From: Hungatella effluvii
Lineage (GTDB): Bacteria; Bacillota; Clostridia; Lachnospirales; Lachnospiraceae
Length of the DNA stretch: 64,000 bases
Direction: 5' to 3'
Assembly (NCBI RefSeq): GCF_003201875.1
Contig: NZ_QJKD01000005.1
Coordinates: 310,001 to 374,000, forward strand
Shown here: in pieces, positions 33,407 to 41,979 of the stretch
Layout: each line of letters starts with the position of its first letter
Position numbering within the stretch: the first letter of the stretch is position 1
The notes under the pieces: model-generated
The model's input: the letters and a program-made list of their open reading frames with translations, nothing else
What the model was told of the DNA's origin: nothing
Database searches by the model: none
Position numbers and translations under genes: made by a program

Positions 33407-35341
33407 CTAGAAGCAGAGCTTCAGACATTCTTCCGTAATGTCGCCGCAGAACACGTCATAGCTCTGTGTCTTTAAAAAATGTTCCACTTTTTCCGGCGAT
33501 GAGGCCCAGTTGGAGACAATACGGCAGAGCAGCGACAAATTCTTGTCTCCGTCCCGCTTCGTTTTGATCATCACCAGAACTTTGATAATATCCTGTTCCC
33601 ACAGAATAGGCGTTTTTAAGATGCAGACGTAACAGCCCGCGTTCTTTAAAATTCTTCCCAGGTCCTGGATATGGGCGATCCCGTTTCCCACCTCGTTGGC
33701 CCGGAAAGCATTCTTCCAGTCCAGCTCCGTGGCGATCAGGCCGCGCCCGGCCAGACATCGGTACAGGTTCTCCATGACCTCATCCCGATTCCGCCCCTCC
33801 AGTCCGAACATGCCGAATTCCGGCTTTAAATACTGCTCGATCTGTACCTGCTCCAGCTTATATTCCGCGATCGCACTGCAGACCTCGCTGGTGGAATCGC
33901 CGTCCTGTATCTCATAATACGGCAGATTCCCCGGCAGCCGGTAGTCGCTCACATAGATCAGATACTGAAGCTGGTTCAAATAGCCGTTATTGTGGTATTT
34001 ATCCATCCATACCAGCTCATAGCCGTCCTTCGGAAGGCTTTCCGAAAGCTCGTTATAATAGATCAGCGCCTCCGAGAGCCCTAAGTCCCCGCAGAAACCG
34101 ATCTTAAACTTTTTTCGCTTCTCATGGGTGCTGATAATCATGTTAAACGCCGGCACCAGATACGCGAACTCATTATTGTCCATCTGCACTCCAAACAGCT
34201 TTTCTATGATTCCGCTGGCGGAGTGAGCCACCTTGGTGGCAAACAGATAGCGGCGCAGATTCTCAAACAGAAGCGGATTTCTAACGATCAGATGCGTTCT
34301 GAGCCTTAAGACCATGGGCTCAATGCTGGTATATAAAAAGTCCAGAAACACAGGATCATCGGTAAAATCCAGTTCAAAATTGTCCTTCACCTCCCGCAGG
34401 ATCTCCGCCACGCACTGCTTTAATGTGGCGTGTTCCTCGGAGCCGACAGGCCCGCTGTCCGGCATTTTCTTACTCAGGATATGGAGGGCAAAATACTCCC
34501 GCTCTTTCTCAGAAATCGATATGGAATAGAGTTCTTCCAGTTGATCCGCGACCTCCCCTGCCGCGTACCGCTCCCTCACATAATTCACCGTCATGGTACC
34601 GCCCGGCAGCTCCCCGATGCCGCATCCGGCCCTCATGCGCAGCACACTGACATACATATGACTGGCCAGATCCACGGCCAGAAACGGTGACAGCCTGATC
34701 TTATTGGCCCGGCACGCCTCCCAGACGATCCGGACCAGTGTCTCTCTCTGAGCATCCCAGTCATACTTTCCGCCATCTGCCCTCCGCTGAACCATAACCT
34801 GAAGCTTGTCATCGTACCGGAAGAAATATTCCGCAATACAGAGGCGCTTGTCCAGCTCATCACCGGCGACACCGATTCCCCTGCGCAGATTCACGTCGAT
34901 CTCCAGACGGAACTTGGCAAGAAGGGTGCGGGCGCGGTTCAAGTCCTGGGTAAGGGTTGAACGGCTGATGTAAAACGTGTCCATCAGCTCCTCCGCCTTA
35001 TAATACGGCTTTCCGATCAGCAGCTTGTTGATGATATAGATGACTCTCTGAAAATTATACCGGAACACTTCGCCCTTATTTTTCCGCAGATTGGCCCGGA
35101 GCGCCTTCGACAGCCCATCCATGTCGGAGCCGTCTCCCACCAGCAGGCGGTAGCCGTAGGACCGTTTCGATTCGATCTCCACGCCGTACTCCTTTAAGAA
35201 GCTCTGAAGCTCCTTTAAGTCGTACTTTACCGTGCGCACAGAAACCCCGGCTGCTTCTGCGAGAGCAGCCGAGGTTACGTACGTTTTCCTGCCTAGCATC
35301 GTTTTTATCATGATGACATATCTGGTTCTTGCCTCAACCAT
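33407..35341 (-). CDS. PRD-domain PTS-responsive transcriptional regulator (BglG/MtlR type)
   Basis: The 644-residue protein is a multidomain PTS-controlled regulator. An N-terminal helix-turn-helix (about 1-70, ALAEAAGVSVRTVKYDLKEL) and a second one near 115-140 (YISRSTLTQDLNRA) are followed by two PRD domains (about 190-410), an EIIB-like domain with C in GFCGDLGLS (about 425-510) and an EIIA-like C-terminal domain with the conserved His in GIAHIQD. Such proteins are activated or silenced by phosphorylation from HPr and cognate EIIB. It begins 30 bases after the PTS IID gene and is the clear candidate controller of this PTS operon. The ribosome site before the ATG at 35341 is only moderate. 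Confidence 0.9.
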   Translation of the reverse strand: MVEARTRYVIMIKTMLGRKTYVTSAALAEAAGVSVRTVKYDLKELQSFLKEYGVEIESKRSYGYRLLVGDGSDMDGLSKALRANLRKNKGEVFRYNFQRVIYIINKLLIGKPYYKAEELMDTFYISRSTLTQDLNRARTLLAKFRLEIDVNLRRGIGVAGDELDKRLCIAEYFFRYDDKLQVMVQRRADGGKYDWDAQRETLVRIVWEACRANKIRLSPFLAVDLASHMYVSVLRMRAGCGIGELPGGTMTVNYVRERYAAGEVADQLEELYSISISEKEREYFALHILSKKMPDSGPVGSEEHATLKQCVAEILREVKDNFELDFTDDPVFLDFLYTSIEPMVLRLRTHLIVRNPLLFENLRRYLFATKVAHSASGIIEKLFGVQMDNNEFAYLVPAFNMIISTHEKRKKFKIGFCGDLGLSEALIYYNELSESLPKDGYELVWMDKYHNNGYLNQLQYLIYVSDYRLPGNLPYYEIQDGDSTSEVCSAIAEYKLEQVQIEQYLKPEFGMFGLEGRNRDEVMENLYRCLAGRGLIATELDWKNAFRANEVGNGIAHIQDLGRILKNAGCYVCILKTPILWEQDIIKVLVMIKTKRDGDKNLSLLCRIVSNWASSPEKVEHFLKTQSYDVFCGDITEECLKLCF

Positions 35342-35371
35342 GAGCTTCTGACCTTTCCGGGTTCGCCAGGA

Positions 35372-36187
35372 TTAAAGGATGTGAAGAAGAGAACCTATCA
35401 CACCTACTGCGATTGTAATCAATAAGATTGTAGTTGATTTGCAGCCTTTTTTCAAGAGGCCAAACATCGCCAGGGTGTAAAGTAACGGAAGCAGCAATGG
35501 GAAAATCTGATCTAAGTATCCCTGAAGCTCAAACGCCGTCTCCCCAATGGTAAAGGTGAGCGGGGTTTTCATCGCAACCATGGAGGCACTCATGGCGCCG
35601 ATTACCATAAGGCCGACGATTGACGCGCCCTTGGAAATCATTTTTAAGATGCCTGCGCTCTTCGAGTTGCTCATTAGGCCTGCGCCAAACTGATAGCCCA
35701 GCACTGTGCCGTAGTAGCGGATCAGGAGATGCGGAACGTTGAAAATGATTAAGAACAGAATCGCGCCCAGAACGCTTCCCTGCTGTGCCAGAGATAAACC
35801 GATACCTGCGGCGATGATTCTCAGTGTACCCCAGAAGAAGGAATCGCCGATTCCGGCTAACGGGCCCATGAGTCCTACCTTCACGTTATTGATGATATCC
35901 TTGTCAAAGTCCTTGTTCTCACTGGCTTCCTTCTCCATGGCTGCTGTAACGCCGCTGATTACGGATACCATATGAGGTGTGGTATTAAAGATCGCCATGT
36001 GGCGCTTTAAGGCTTCCGCCTGTCCCTCTTTTGTCTTATAGAAACGTTTAATCGCCGGCCACATACCCACAGAAAAGCCCAGGGCCTGCTGCCTTTCGTA
36101 GTTATAGGAGGCCTCCAGCAGGAATGAATTCCAGAACAGGCCATTTACCATTTTTTTGTCTTCGGCAGACATTTTTTGCTTACTCAT
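35372..36187 (-). CDS. PTS mannose-family EIID membrane component
   Basis: This is the EIID subunit of the second mannose-family PTS, 271 residues. It shows the family segments ASYNYERQQALGFSVGMWPAI and GPLAGIGDSFFWGTLRIIAAG, with C-terminal membrane spans. It overlaps the EIIC gene by eight bases. It is similar in plan to the EIID at 4698-5543 but clearly a distinct paralogue. Confidence 0.94.
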   Translation of the reverse strand: MSKQKMSAEDKKMVNGLFWNSFLLEASYNYERQQALGFSVGMWPAIKRFYKTKEGQAEALKRHMAIFNTTPHMVSVISGVTAAMEKEASENKDFDKDIINNVKVGLMGPLAGIGDSFFWGTLRIIAAGIGLSLAQQGSVLGAILFLIIFNVPHLLIRYYGTVLGYQFGAGLMSNSKSAGILKMISKGASIVGLMVIGAMSASMVAMKTPLTFTIGETAFELQGYLDQIFPLLLPLLYTLAMFGLLKKGCKSTTILLITIAVGVIGSLLHIL

Positions 36188-36968
36188 CGAACAAATCCTC
36201 CTCTTCCTCTGAACTTACGGCTGCAGCCGCTGCTGTCCCATTTCCTGACGCGCCCTTTTCATAGCAGATCACAAAGGCCAGCACGACTCCCATGATGGTC
36301 ACCGCCATAATCGGCAGATTCAAATAGGATATCAGAATGAAACCAAATACGAAGTAAATAGCATTGCGTTTCTCCATCATCGGAAGAAGGAGAAGTGCGA
36401 AACCGACTGCCGGAAGGAGTCCGCCCGCTACGGAGAGACCATTTAAGATTACCTGCGGAATATTGTTTACAAACGCCTCAACCGCCGGTGAACCGAAGAG
36501 CAGAGCCACAAAACCTACTACGAAATACATGAAACACTGAAGCAGAAGACCGCCAATGTTTAATGCGTGCAACTTTTTGATGTCTCCCGCCTCCGCTAAC
36601 TTCATGGCAAGATCCATGAACCAGCTTCGGATAATGAACACGATAACCTTTAATGACTGGGCCAGAATCGCGATAGGAAGTGCCAGAGCCAGAGCGATAT
36701 CAGCTCCCTGTCCGGACTGGATCGCAAACGCCGTTCCAAGTCCCGCGCCGACTAATACATCCGGCGGAACCGCAGCTCCGATCTGAATAGCGCCCATAAA
36801 TACCAGTTCCAGAGTGGCTCCCACCATGACACCGGTCTGTAAGTCTCCCAGCAGTGCACCGATCACCGGTGATACCACGATCGGCCGGATCACCATAGGT
36901 GTACCGCCTAATTTTTCCAGGAACCACAATACTGCCATTGCGAGTCCAACTAAAATTGCTGCCTGCAT
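36180..36968 (-). CDS. PTS mannose-family EIIC membrane component
   Basis: This is the EIIC subunit of the second mannose-family PTS, 262 residues. The hydrophobic protein includes MVIRPIVVSPVIGALLGDLQTG and GAIQIGAAVPPDVLVG, both typical of EIIC-Man. The C-terminal tail is short and acidic (SSEEEEDLFDE). The order B-C-D is conserved and the gap to EIIB is 18 bases. Confidence 0.94.
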   Translation of the reverse strand: MQAAILVGLAMAVLWFLEKLGGTPMVIRPIVVSPVIGALLGDLQTGVMVGATLELVFMGAIQIGAAVPPDVLVGAGLGTAFAIQSGQGADIALALALPIAILAQSLKVIVFIIRSWFMDLAMKLAEAGDIKKLHALNIGGLLLQCFMYFVVGFVALLFGSPAVEAFVNNIPQVILNGLSVAGGLLPAVGFALLLLPMMEKRNAIYFVFGFILISYLNLPIMAVTIMGVVLAFVICYEKGASGNGTAAAAAVSSEEEEDLFDE

Positions 36969-36986
36969 AATTTCATTTCCCCCTTT

Positions 36987-37466
36987 TTAAAATTTCTTAC
37001 GTAAGTCCGCATACTTTGCCATTGCCGTGGACGGTACTTCCTGAACCTCGATGGTATATCCCGCAGAAGCTATCTCATCCAGGTTCCTTAAGTCCTCCTC
37101 ATCCACATAAACGGCCTTGGAAAACAGTTTCTTACCGTCCGCCATCTGAATTCCGCCTAAGTTGACGACTGGCTTCTCCTCCAGCTTCTTTAAAAGGCCG
37201 TTGGCATCGGCCGGACTACCGCAGATTGCAAATACTTTCATGTCCTTCAGTTTCGGGTTATTGATCAGCTTCGCCGCTTCCTCCACGCTTCTGGTGGCCA
37301 GCTTCACGCCTTCCGGGCAGCACATCTTGATAACGCCCTTCCGAAACTCGTCTGCCGCGGCCGCATCGCTGGCGATTACGATGGCGTTATAGCTGAGCGC
37401 CGATTTCCAGCTGTAGGCTACCTGGCCGTGCAGAAGTCTGTCATCAATTCTTAATTTTACTATCAT
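36987..37466 (-). CDS. PTS mannose-family EIIB component
   Basis: This cytoplasmic EIIB has 159 residues. The signature LRIDDRLLHGQ is at residues 5-15 with active H13. It transfers phosphate to the incoming sugar. It is separated from EIIA by 18 bases, so EIIA and EIIB are separate polypeptides, as in the glucoselysine and glucosaminate PTS operons. Confidence 0.94.
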   Translation of the reverse strand: MIVKLRIDDRLLHGQVAYSWKSALSYNAIVIASDAAAADEFRKGVIKMCCPEGVKLATRSVEEAAKLINNPKLKDMKVFAICGSPADANGLLKKLEEKPVVNLGGIQMADGKKLFSKAVYVDEEDLRNLDEIASAGYTIEVQEVPSTAMAKYADLRKKF

Positions 37467-37484
37467 ATCGATATCCCCCTTCTA

Positions 37485-37904
37485 TTAGAAATCAAAGTCA
37501 TCTGATGAATCGACGGCGTCTTCCATTTCCACAACCATGAGCTGTTCTCTGGCCTGAGCCACCGTGTTCTTCAGCTGATCCGCCGTAATAGGAGCATCCC
37601 CATCCAGCATAGTGACAAGTTCCAGCACCAGCGGCAGATTCGCCCCAGTGACAATCAGGCTGTTCTTCAGCCGTTTTCCCATGATTTTCTGGTTCACGCT
37701 TCCAAAAAATGCATCTGTGATTACCAGAACCTGATCTCCCTCTCCGAGAGATTCCGCATAGTCGTCTATCTGTTTTTCCAGAGGTGTTTCCGTGACAAAT
37801 GCGTTAATACAGGTGATGTCTTCCCGCTTCCCCATAATCAGGGACAGCGCGCTTTCCAGGCCATCCGCAAATCTTGCGTGAGCCGCGATGAGCATTCGTT
37901 TCAT
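37485..37904 (-). CDS. PTS mannose-family EIIA component
   Basis: This EIIA has 139 residues and the phosphorylated His is H9 in LIAAHARFA. It is the first PTS gene of its operon. GAGGAGG lies seven bases before the ATG and abuts the hairpin repeat array at 37912-38054. The canonical GGSP segment is replaced by FFGSVNQK, so it is a divergent EIIA. Confidence 0.93.
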   Translation of the reverse strand: MKRMLIAAHARFADGLESALSLIMGKREDITCINAFVTETPLEKQIDDYAESLGEGDQVLVITDAFFGSVNQKIMGKRLKNSLIVTGANLPLVLELVTMLDGDAPITADQLKNTVAQAREQLMVVEMEDAVDSSDDFDF

Positions 37905-37911
37905 TTCTTTT

Positions 37912-38054
37912 CCTCCTCGTTATGAGCGCTTAGCGCCTGTATTTTAGGCGCTTACGTGCGATACATGTCACTGGCACTTAGCGAGGTCTTTCACGAGCTT
38001 AGTGCAGTGGCGCGTTATGAGCACTTAGTGAGGTCTTCCCCGCTTAGTGCAGTG
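37912..38054. repeat. Array of hairpin repeats upstream of PTS IIA
   Basis: Three palindromic units are seen. Unit 1 has stem AGCGCCT (37932-37938) and AGGCGCT (37946-37952) around loop GTATTTT, followed by CTTACGTGCGATACATGTCA. Unit 2 (37970-38010) has GCACT/AGTGC arms around a 28-base segment identical to 6930-6957. Unit 3 (38014-38054) is a degenerate copy of unit 2. The array fills the whole gap between the SIS-enzyme stop and the IIA ribosome site. The same elements lie upstream of PTS IIB at 6800-6990. Confidence 0.85.
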
Positions 38055-38056
38055 AC

Positions 38057-39148
38057 TTATAAAGTTTTTGTGATATACTGGCTGACTACCGCGTTGACGC
38101 CTCTGTGTAAGTCTCTTCCGCGGTCATCCGCCATCCGGTAAGCAAGCACCTGGAACACGGTCACGTACTCCAGACCGAAGAACCAGCGGCTGGCCGGGCT
38201 GATGGATAAGTCCCGTTCTTCCAGCGGTTCCTCTCCTACCAGGGCGCAGAAACCGATCTGCTCCTTAATGAAGCGGGCGATTGCCTTCGCCTTCTCGTCG
38301 TCCTCTCCCCGGTGATGTAAGATAAGGAAGAGAGTCGCGTCATCAAAAGAGTTCTGAGGGCCATGGATAAACTCTTCCAGCTCGAAGCTTCTGGTCATCA
38401 TGGGAACCATCTCCATAACCTTAATATCCCCTTCATTGACGATTGGATACAGGTCTCCGGTTCCGGCCATCATCATTTTGTTTCTTCTTAACAGTGAGAA
38501 TTTATTGGCCTGATACCACGTTTCCGTCGCTGCTTCCACAGCCGGCAGATTCTGGATCATCGCATCGAAGTCCTTTAAATATCCTGCTTCTGCTTCCGCC
38601 GTCACCTCTCCATTATAGACGCCTGCCGCAAGTCCCAGCAACCAGCAGACAGCGGCTGAGGTGGAAAATCCGATGGTGCGGTACATAAATTCCTCCTGTC
38701 CGCATCCCATATCCAGGTGGAAACCGGCCATCTTTGCGATGGACGCTTCCGCATCCGCGGTGATCGCCATACACGGCCTGTCCGCATTTTTAATCTTCTC
38801 CAGGGCCTGGTAAACAAGCTTTGTCTCTCCTCCCTGGGAAATTACCACATATACCGTCGAATCCGTATCACCTGCCTCCCGGCTCAGTTCCGTATCGGCT
38901 TCATAATTTACAAATAAATTCGGATACTTGAAATCCGTCTCTATTCCGCACTGATTTTTAATAAACAGCTTCGCTGTGTGGGCACTGTTGTAAGAGGACC
39001 CGCTGGCGATAAACACGAGGCGGCGAACCTTTTTGATCCCGCTCTCAGACAGATAATCCGCAATATTTTTCGCGCGTTCCGGATAACTGTCCCTGATTCC
39101 CTTCAGACATTTTGGAATCCTTTCAATACAATCTAATACAGTTGTCAT
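38057..39148 (-). CDS. SIS-domain sugar-phosphate isomerase/deglycase
   Basis: The 363-residue protein has two SIS domains, as in the isomerase half of GlmS and in the fructoselysine- and glucoselysine-6-phosphate deglycases. The first domain contains FIASGSSYNSAH and SQGGETKL. The second contains MMAGTGDLYPI and ELEEFIHGPQNSF, with the Glu and His region typical of this group. It is the first gene of the second PTS operon. With the PTS it could form a complete two-step pathway: phosphorylating uptake, then conversion to glucose-6-P or fructose-6-P with release of an amine. The ATG at 39148 is chosen because GGAGG lies eight bases upstream; the GTG nine bases earlier abuts that site. Confidence 0.88.
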   Translation of the reverse strand: MTTVLDCIERIPKCLKGIRDSYPERAKNIADYLSESGIKKVRRLVFIASGSSYNSAHTAKLFIKNQCGIETDFKYPNLFVNYEADTELSREAGDTDSTVYVVISQGGETKLVYQALEKIKNADRPCMAITADAEASIAKMAGFHLDMGCGQEEFMYRTIGFSTSAAVCWLLGLAAGVYNGEVTAEAEAGYLKDFDAMIQNLPAVEAATETWYQANKFSLLRRNKMMMAGTGDLYPIVNEGDIKVMEMVPMMTRSFELEEFIHGPQNSFDDATLFLILHHRGEDDEKAKAIARFIKEQIGFCALVGEEPLEERDLSISPASRWFFGLEYVTVFQVLAYRMADDRGRDLHRGVNAVVSQYITKTL

Positions 39149-39173
39149 ATCCTGCACCTCCCTGACAAGTCAC

Positions 39174-39202
39174 AGTATAGTCCTTTACAAAAAAGTATTC
39201 AA
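39174..39202 (-). promoter_or_regulatory. Promoter of the second PTS operon
   Basis: On the minus strand TTGAAT (39197-39202) and TATACT (39174-39179) are 17 bp apart, 26 bases upstream of the SIS gene start. Confidence 0.65.
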
Positions 39203-39234
39203 ATTGTATTTTTGCACTATATAAAGTGCAAAAA
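39203..39234 (-). promoter_or_regulatory. Operator palindrome with alternative upstream promoter
   Basis: TTTTTGCACT (39209-39218) and AGTGCAAAAA (39225-39234) are perfect 10-bp arms around ATATAA. On the minus strand TTGCAC (39226-39231) and TACAAT (39203-39208) are also spaced by 17 bp. Either the palindrome is an activator site just upstream of the main promoter, or it overlaps a second promoter. The PRD regulator encoded in the operon is the likely binder; that is inference. Confidence 0.6.
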
Positions 39235-39295
39235 CAGGCATACTTCCGAAGTACTGTTCTTTTTTCAGCCAAACTCCCTTTGCATAGTGTGCGCA

Positions 39296-39328
39296 AAAGC
39301 GGCCTGACCATTCGAGTCACGCCGCTTT
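39296..39328 (-). terminator. Terminator of the MerR-type gene
   Basis: AAAGCGGC (39296-39303) pairs with GCCGCTTT (39321-39328), with an inner TGAC/GTCA pair. Read leftward the stem ends in TTTTG, a short T-run. It lies about 110 bases past the regulator gene. Confidence 0.5.
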
Positions 39329-39435
39329 CATACATGTATTACCATTATTCTGTTTTTCATCTCTGTATCTTCCTTATCGTAAGCTTTATCATCTTGTTGT
39401 TTACTTGTTTTATCTGTGGATCCTACACTGCCGCG

Positions 39436-40104
39436 TTAAAGCTTCTTTCCATTTCTCCCAAACTTCTTTTTCCGGTTGAAAAACGGAATCTTTGAAGCCG
39501 CGGCCTCGGCACGCCCTTTGTTATCTTTCTGATACGAACGGAGAAGCTCGTCCAGCTGTTTGAAACGCTCTTCTTCCTTCTCATCCTTCACTCTCATCAA
39601 ATATTCCAGCTCTTTTACCACCTTGTCATTCACGATACTGCTGACATCCTGGCTCAGCTGTTCATTGTTGACCTCCAGGGCCCGTCCAATGATGTGATTC
39701 ATGATTTCCTGGAACTGCTCCATCTTCTCCTGAGCAATGATTACCTGCGCTGTGCTATGTACTTCAGCAAGTCCCGTCTCTCCGTCTCCGCTGTCTGTGA
39801 CTACCGCGCTCTCTTTTAACGCCCGCGTCACCGATTCCTCCAGAAGCTCGTCCGGTATCACCGGATCTTTTCCGTCTTCCATGATTTTATCAAGCGCTGT
39901 CTTGATGGCTTTTAACTGGTATCCTTTTTCCTTCAGTTCCTTGATCTGCTGGAATAAACGGATGTGTGCTTCGGTGTAATACCGGTGTCCCATCTCATTT
40001 CTTGGAATCGCAAGCTCAAGCTCGTCCTCCCAGTAGCGAAGTACGTGGGACTCTACATCCACCTTTTTAGATGCGTCCGATATTAAGTAATGTATCTCAG
40101 CCAT
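39436..40104 (-). CDS. MerR-family regulator with long C-terminal coiled region
   Basis: The 222-residue protein starts with a MerR-type winged helix (about 5-75: SDASKKVDVESHVLRYWEDEL and HRYYTEAHIRLFQQIKELKEKGY). The rest, rich in Glu and Lys, is probably helical and ends in a very basic tail (KKKFGRNGKKL). It resembles the helix-turn-helix proteins of the RacA-like or DUF3967-like group more than metal or drug sensors, as no effector cysteines are seen. AAAGGAGAGG lies before the ATG. It forms a separate unit next to dnaB; a role in chromosome or nucleoid processes is possible but unproven. Confidence 0.82.
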   Translation of the reverse strand: MAEIHYLISDASKKVDVESHVLRYWEDELELAIPRNEMGHRYYTEAHIRLFQQIKELKEKGYQLKAIKTALDKIMEDGKDPVIPDELLEESVTRALKESAVVTDSGDGETGLAEVHSTAQVIIAQEKMEQFQEIMNHIIGRALEVNNEQLSQDVSSIVNDKVVKELEYLMRVKDEKEEERFKQLDELLRSYQKDNKGRAEAAASKIPFFNRKKKFGRNGKKL

Positions 40105-40444
40105 AGCTATATCCTCTCCTTTGGTTCGTATAGTTTCATAACTTACTATTTATATCTTATGCGGCGGTGAGAGGGATTATGATTCATTCTGAAAAATATT
40201 TTTTAAGATCTTCATAATCTTTCTTCGCGGCTTCGACCACTTCAGACATCATCCGATAGTCGAAAGCAGCGCATGGCAAACAGCAGAAAACGACGCTAAG
40301 CAAATGGAGTGGAACAATGCAGGGGAGTGCTTTGCTTTAGATTTTTTTTGAGGGCAGGTTGATTTTATGATATGACGAGCTGGACGGGGCGGAACGCCCG
40401 TCGGCGCGTGGATGATGGTTTTGGAGGTGGGAAACCCGCAGGAG
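40105..40444. other. Intergenic region upstream of the MerR-type gene
   Basis: About 340 bases without a supported gene. The only coding-like trace is a short minus-strand frame ending near 40184 with no clear ribosome site. It carries the leftward leader of the MerR-type gene and, at its right end, GC-rich sequence that partly pairs with sequence beyond the hairpin at 40445-40527. Confidence 0.5.
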
Positions 40445-40527
40445 CCAGGAATCCGAATCAGGAAGGTTCTGCTCAGACTGTACCTGATCCAATACCGCAG
40501 AAGAACCTTCCTGATTCGGATTCCTGG
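40445..40527. repeat. 26-bp perfect inverted repeat downstream of dnaB
   Basis: The arm 40445-40470 (starting CCAGGAATCCGAATCAGG) is exactly complementary to 40502-40527. The spacer is 31 bases. Beyond the arms, GGGGCGGAACGCCC on the left and GGGCGTTCGCCCC on the right are also nearly complementary, so the pairing extends with gaps. Confidence 0.88.
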
Positions 40528-40541
40528 GGGGCGTTCGCCCC

Positions 40542-40624
40542 ATAGAAAATGAGGGATGGGCCGCGCGGAAAACAAACTCAAATTGCGAGCTTGTTTTCCG
40601 CGCGGCCCATCCCTCATTTTCTAT
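40542..40624. repeat. 34-bp perfect inverted repeat next to the dnaB stop
   Basis: The arm 40542-40575 (starting ATAGAAAATGAGGGATGG) is exactly complementary to 40591-40624, leaving a 15-base loop. It ends six bases from the dnaB stop codon. It is far longer than a normal intrinsic terminator stem and has no T-run in the leftward direction. Confidence 0.9.
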
Positions 40625-40629
40625 CCTGC

Positions 40630-41967
40630 TCATTGCTTGGCCATGTTTGCGAATTTCGTAAACTCCGGTCTCCATACTAAATTAACCGTTCCAATTGGAC
40701 CATTTCTCTGCTTCGCAATGATAACTTCCGCAATATTCGGCATATCCGTATCTTTATTATAATAATCATCTCGATAAAGAAACATAACAACGTCCGCATC
40801 CTGCTCGATTGCTCCTGACTCTCGTAAGTCGGACAGCATCGGACGGTGATCCTGCCTCGTCTCACACGCTCGGCTTAACTGCGACAATGCGATTACTGGC
40901 GCGCTTAATTCTCGGGCCAGAGCTTTTAAGGATCTTGAAATCTCTGAGATCTCCTGCTGACGGTTGTCTCCGCCGCCTTTTCCACTTCCGCTCATCAACT
41001 GTAAGTAGTCGATGATTACAACGTTTAATCCATATTCCAGCTTCATCTTTCGGCATCTGGAACGCAGTTCCATGATCGAAATACCCGGCGTATCATCTAT
41101 GATCAGTTTGGAATTGCCGATGACACCGATTCCTTCTACTACCGCATCCCAGTCCGAGTCCGACAGCGTTCCGGTTCGAAGCTTCTGGGAATCTACGTTG
41201 GATTCCATCGCTAACATACGGTTTACCAGCTGCTCCTTTGACATCTCCAGACTGAATACCATACACGGCAGACCTTTTTTTACAGCAATATGATCAACCA
41301 GGTTCAGTACGAACGCCGTTTTTCCCATGGAAGGACGGGCCGCAATCAGGATGAAGTCGGAGGGCTGCAGGCCCGATGTCTTGTAATCCAGATCGATGAA
41401 GCCTGTCGGGATTCCCGTTACGGTTCCCTGGTTTTTGGAGGCTTCCTCGATTTTTTCGAGAACGTTCATCGCAACCTGACGGATGGGGACGAAATCACCG
41501 GAATTACGGCTCTGTAATAAGTCGAATACCGTTTTCTCCGTCGTCGCCAGGATTGTCTCCAGCGGCTCTTTTCCTGCGTAACACGTGTTGGCAATGTCTT
41601 CGTTGACCTTGATCAGTCTCCGCAGGACCGCTTTCTCACGCACAATGTTCGCGTACGATTTGACGTTGGCCGATGTTGGCACCGTCGTGATGATGTCCCG
41701 CACGAAGTCGAGACTGCTTACCTCGGGCGGGACATCCTTTTCCTTTAACCGGTTCTGAAGTGTGATTAAGTCTACCGGCCTGTTTTCATTGAAAAGCTCT
41801 ACCATGGCCTCAAACATGACTCCATACTGGTGCTGGTAGAAATCATCGGCCGTTATGATCTCGGAAGCCGCTATAATCGCTTCCCTGTCCATCAGCATGG
41901 AGCCGATTACCGACTGCTCCGCCTCCACACTGTGAGGAAGTACCCGCTTGATCAGGGCGTCATCCAT
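40630..41967 (-). CDS. dnaB: Replicative DNA helicase DnaB
   Basis: This is the hexameric replicative helicase, 445 residues, the normal length. The N-terminal domain (about 5-155) begins with LPHSVEAEQSVIGSML. The RecA-like domain has Walker A ARPSMGKT, Walker B VVIIDYLQLMSG and the ALSQLSRACE segment. AGGAGG lies nine bases before the ATG. It follows rplI and gdpP in the gdpP-rplI-dnaB order common in Firmicutes. The two long hairpins downstream mark the end of the unit. Confidence 0.97.
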   Translation of the reverse strand: MDDALIKRVLPHSVEAEQSVIGSMLMDREAIIAASEIITADDFYQHQYGVMFEAMVELFNENRPVDLITLQNRLKEKDVPPEVSSLDFVRDIITTVPTSANVKSYANIVREKAVLRRLIKVNEDIANTCYAGKEPLETILATTEKTVFDLLQSRNSGDFVPIRQVAMNVLEKIEEASKNQGTVTGIPTGFIDLDYKTSGLQPSDFILIAARPSMGKTAFVLNLVDHIAVKKGLPCMVFSLEMSKEQLVNRMLAMESNVDSQKLRTGTLSDSDWDAVVEGIGVIGNSKLIIDDTPGISIMELRSRCRKMKLEYGLNVVIIDYLQLMSGSGKGGGDNRQQEISEISRSLKALARELSAPVIALSQLSRACETRQDHRPMLSDLRESGAIEQDADVVMFLYRDDYYNKDTDMPNIAEVIIAKQRNGPIGTVNLVWRPEFTKFANMAKQ

Positions 41968-41979
41968 GTCTTAAGCCTC

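Noticed and set aside
40184..40252. Short minus-strand frame with a peptide-like helical sequence (MMSEVVEAAKKDYEDLKKYF)
   Set aside because: Only about 22 codons from the first ATG, with no clear ribosome site or relatives that I recognise. It could be a gene remnant.
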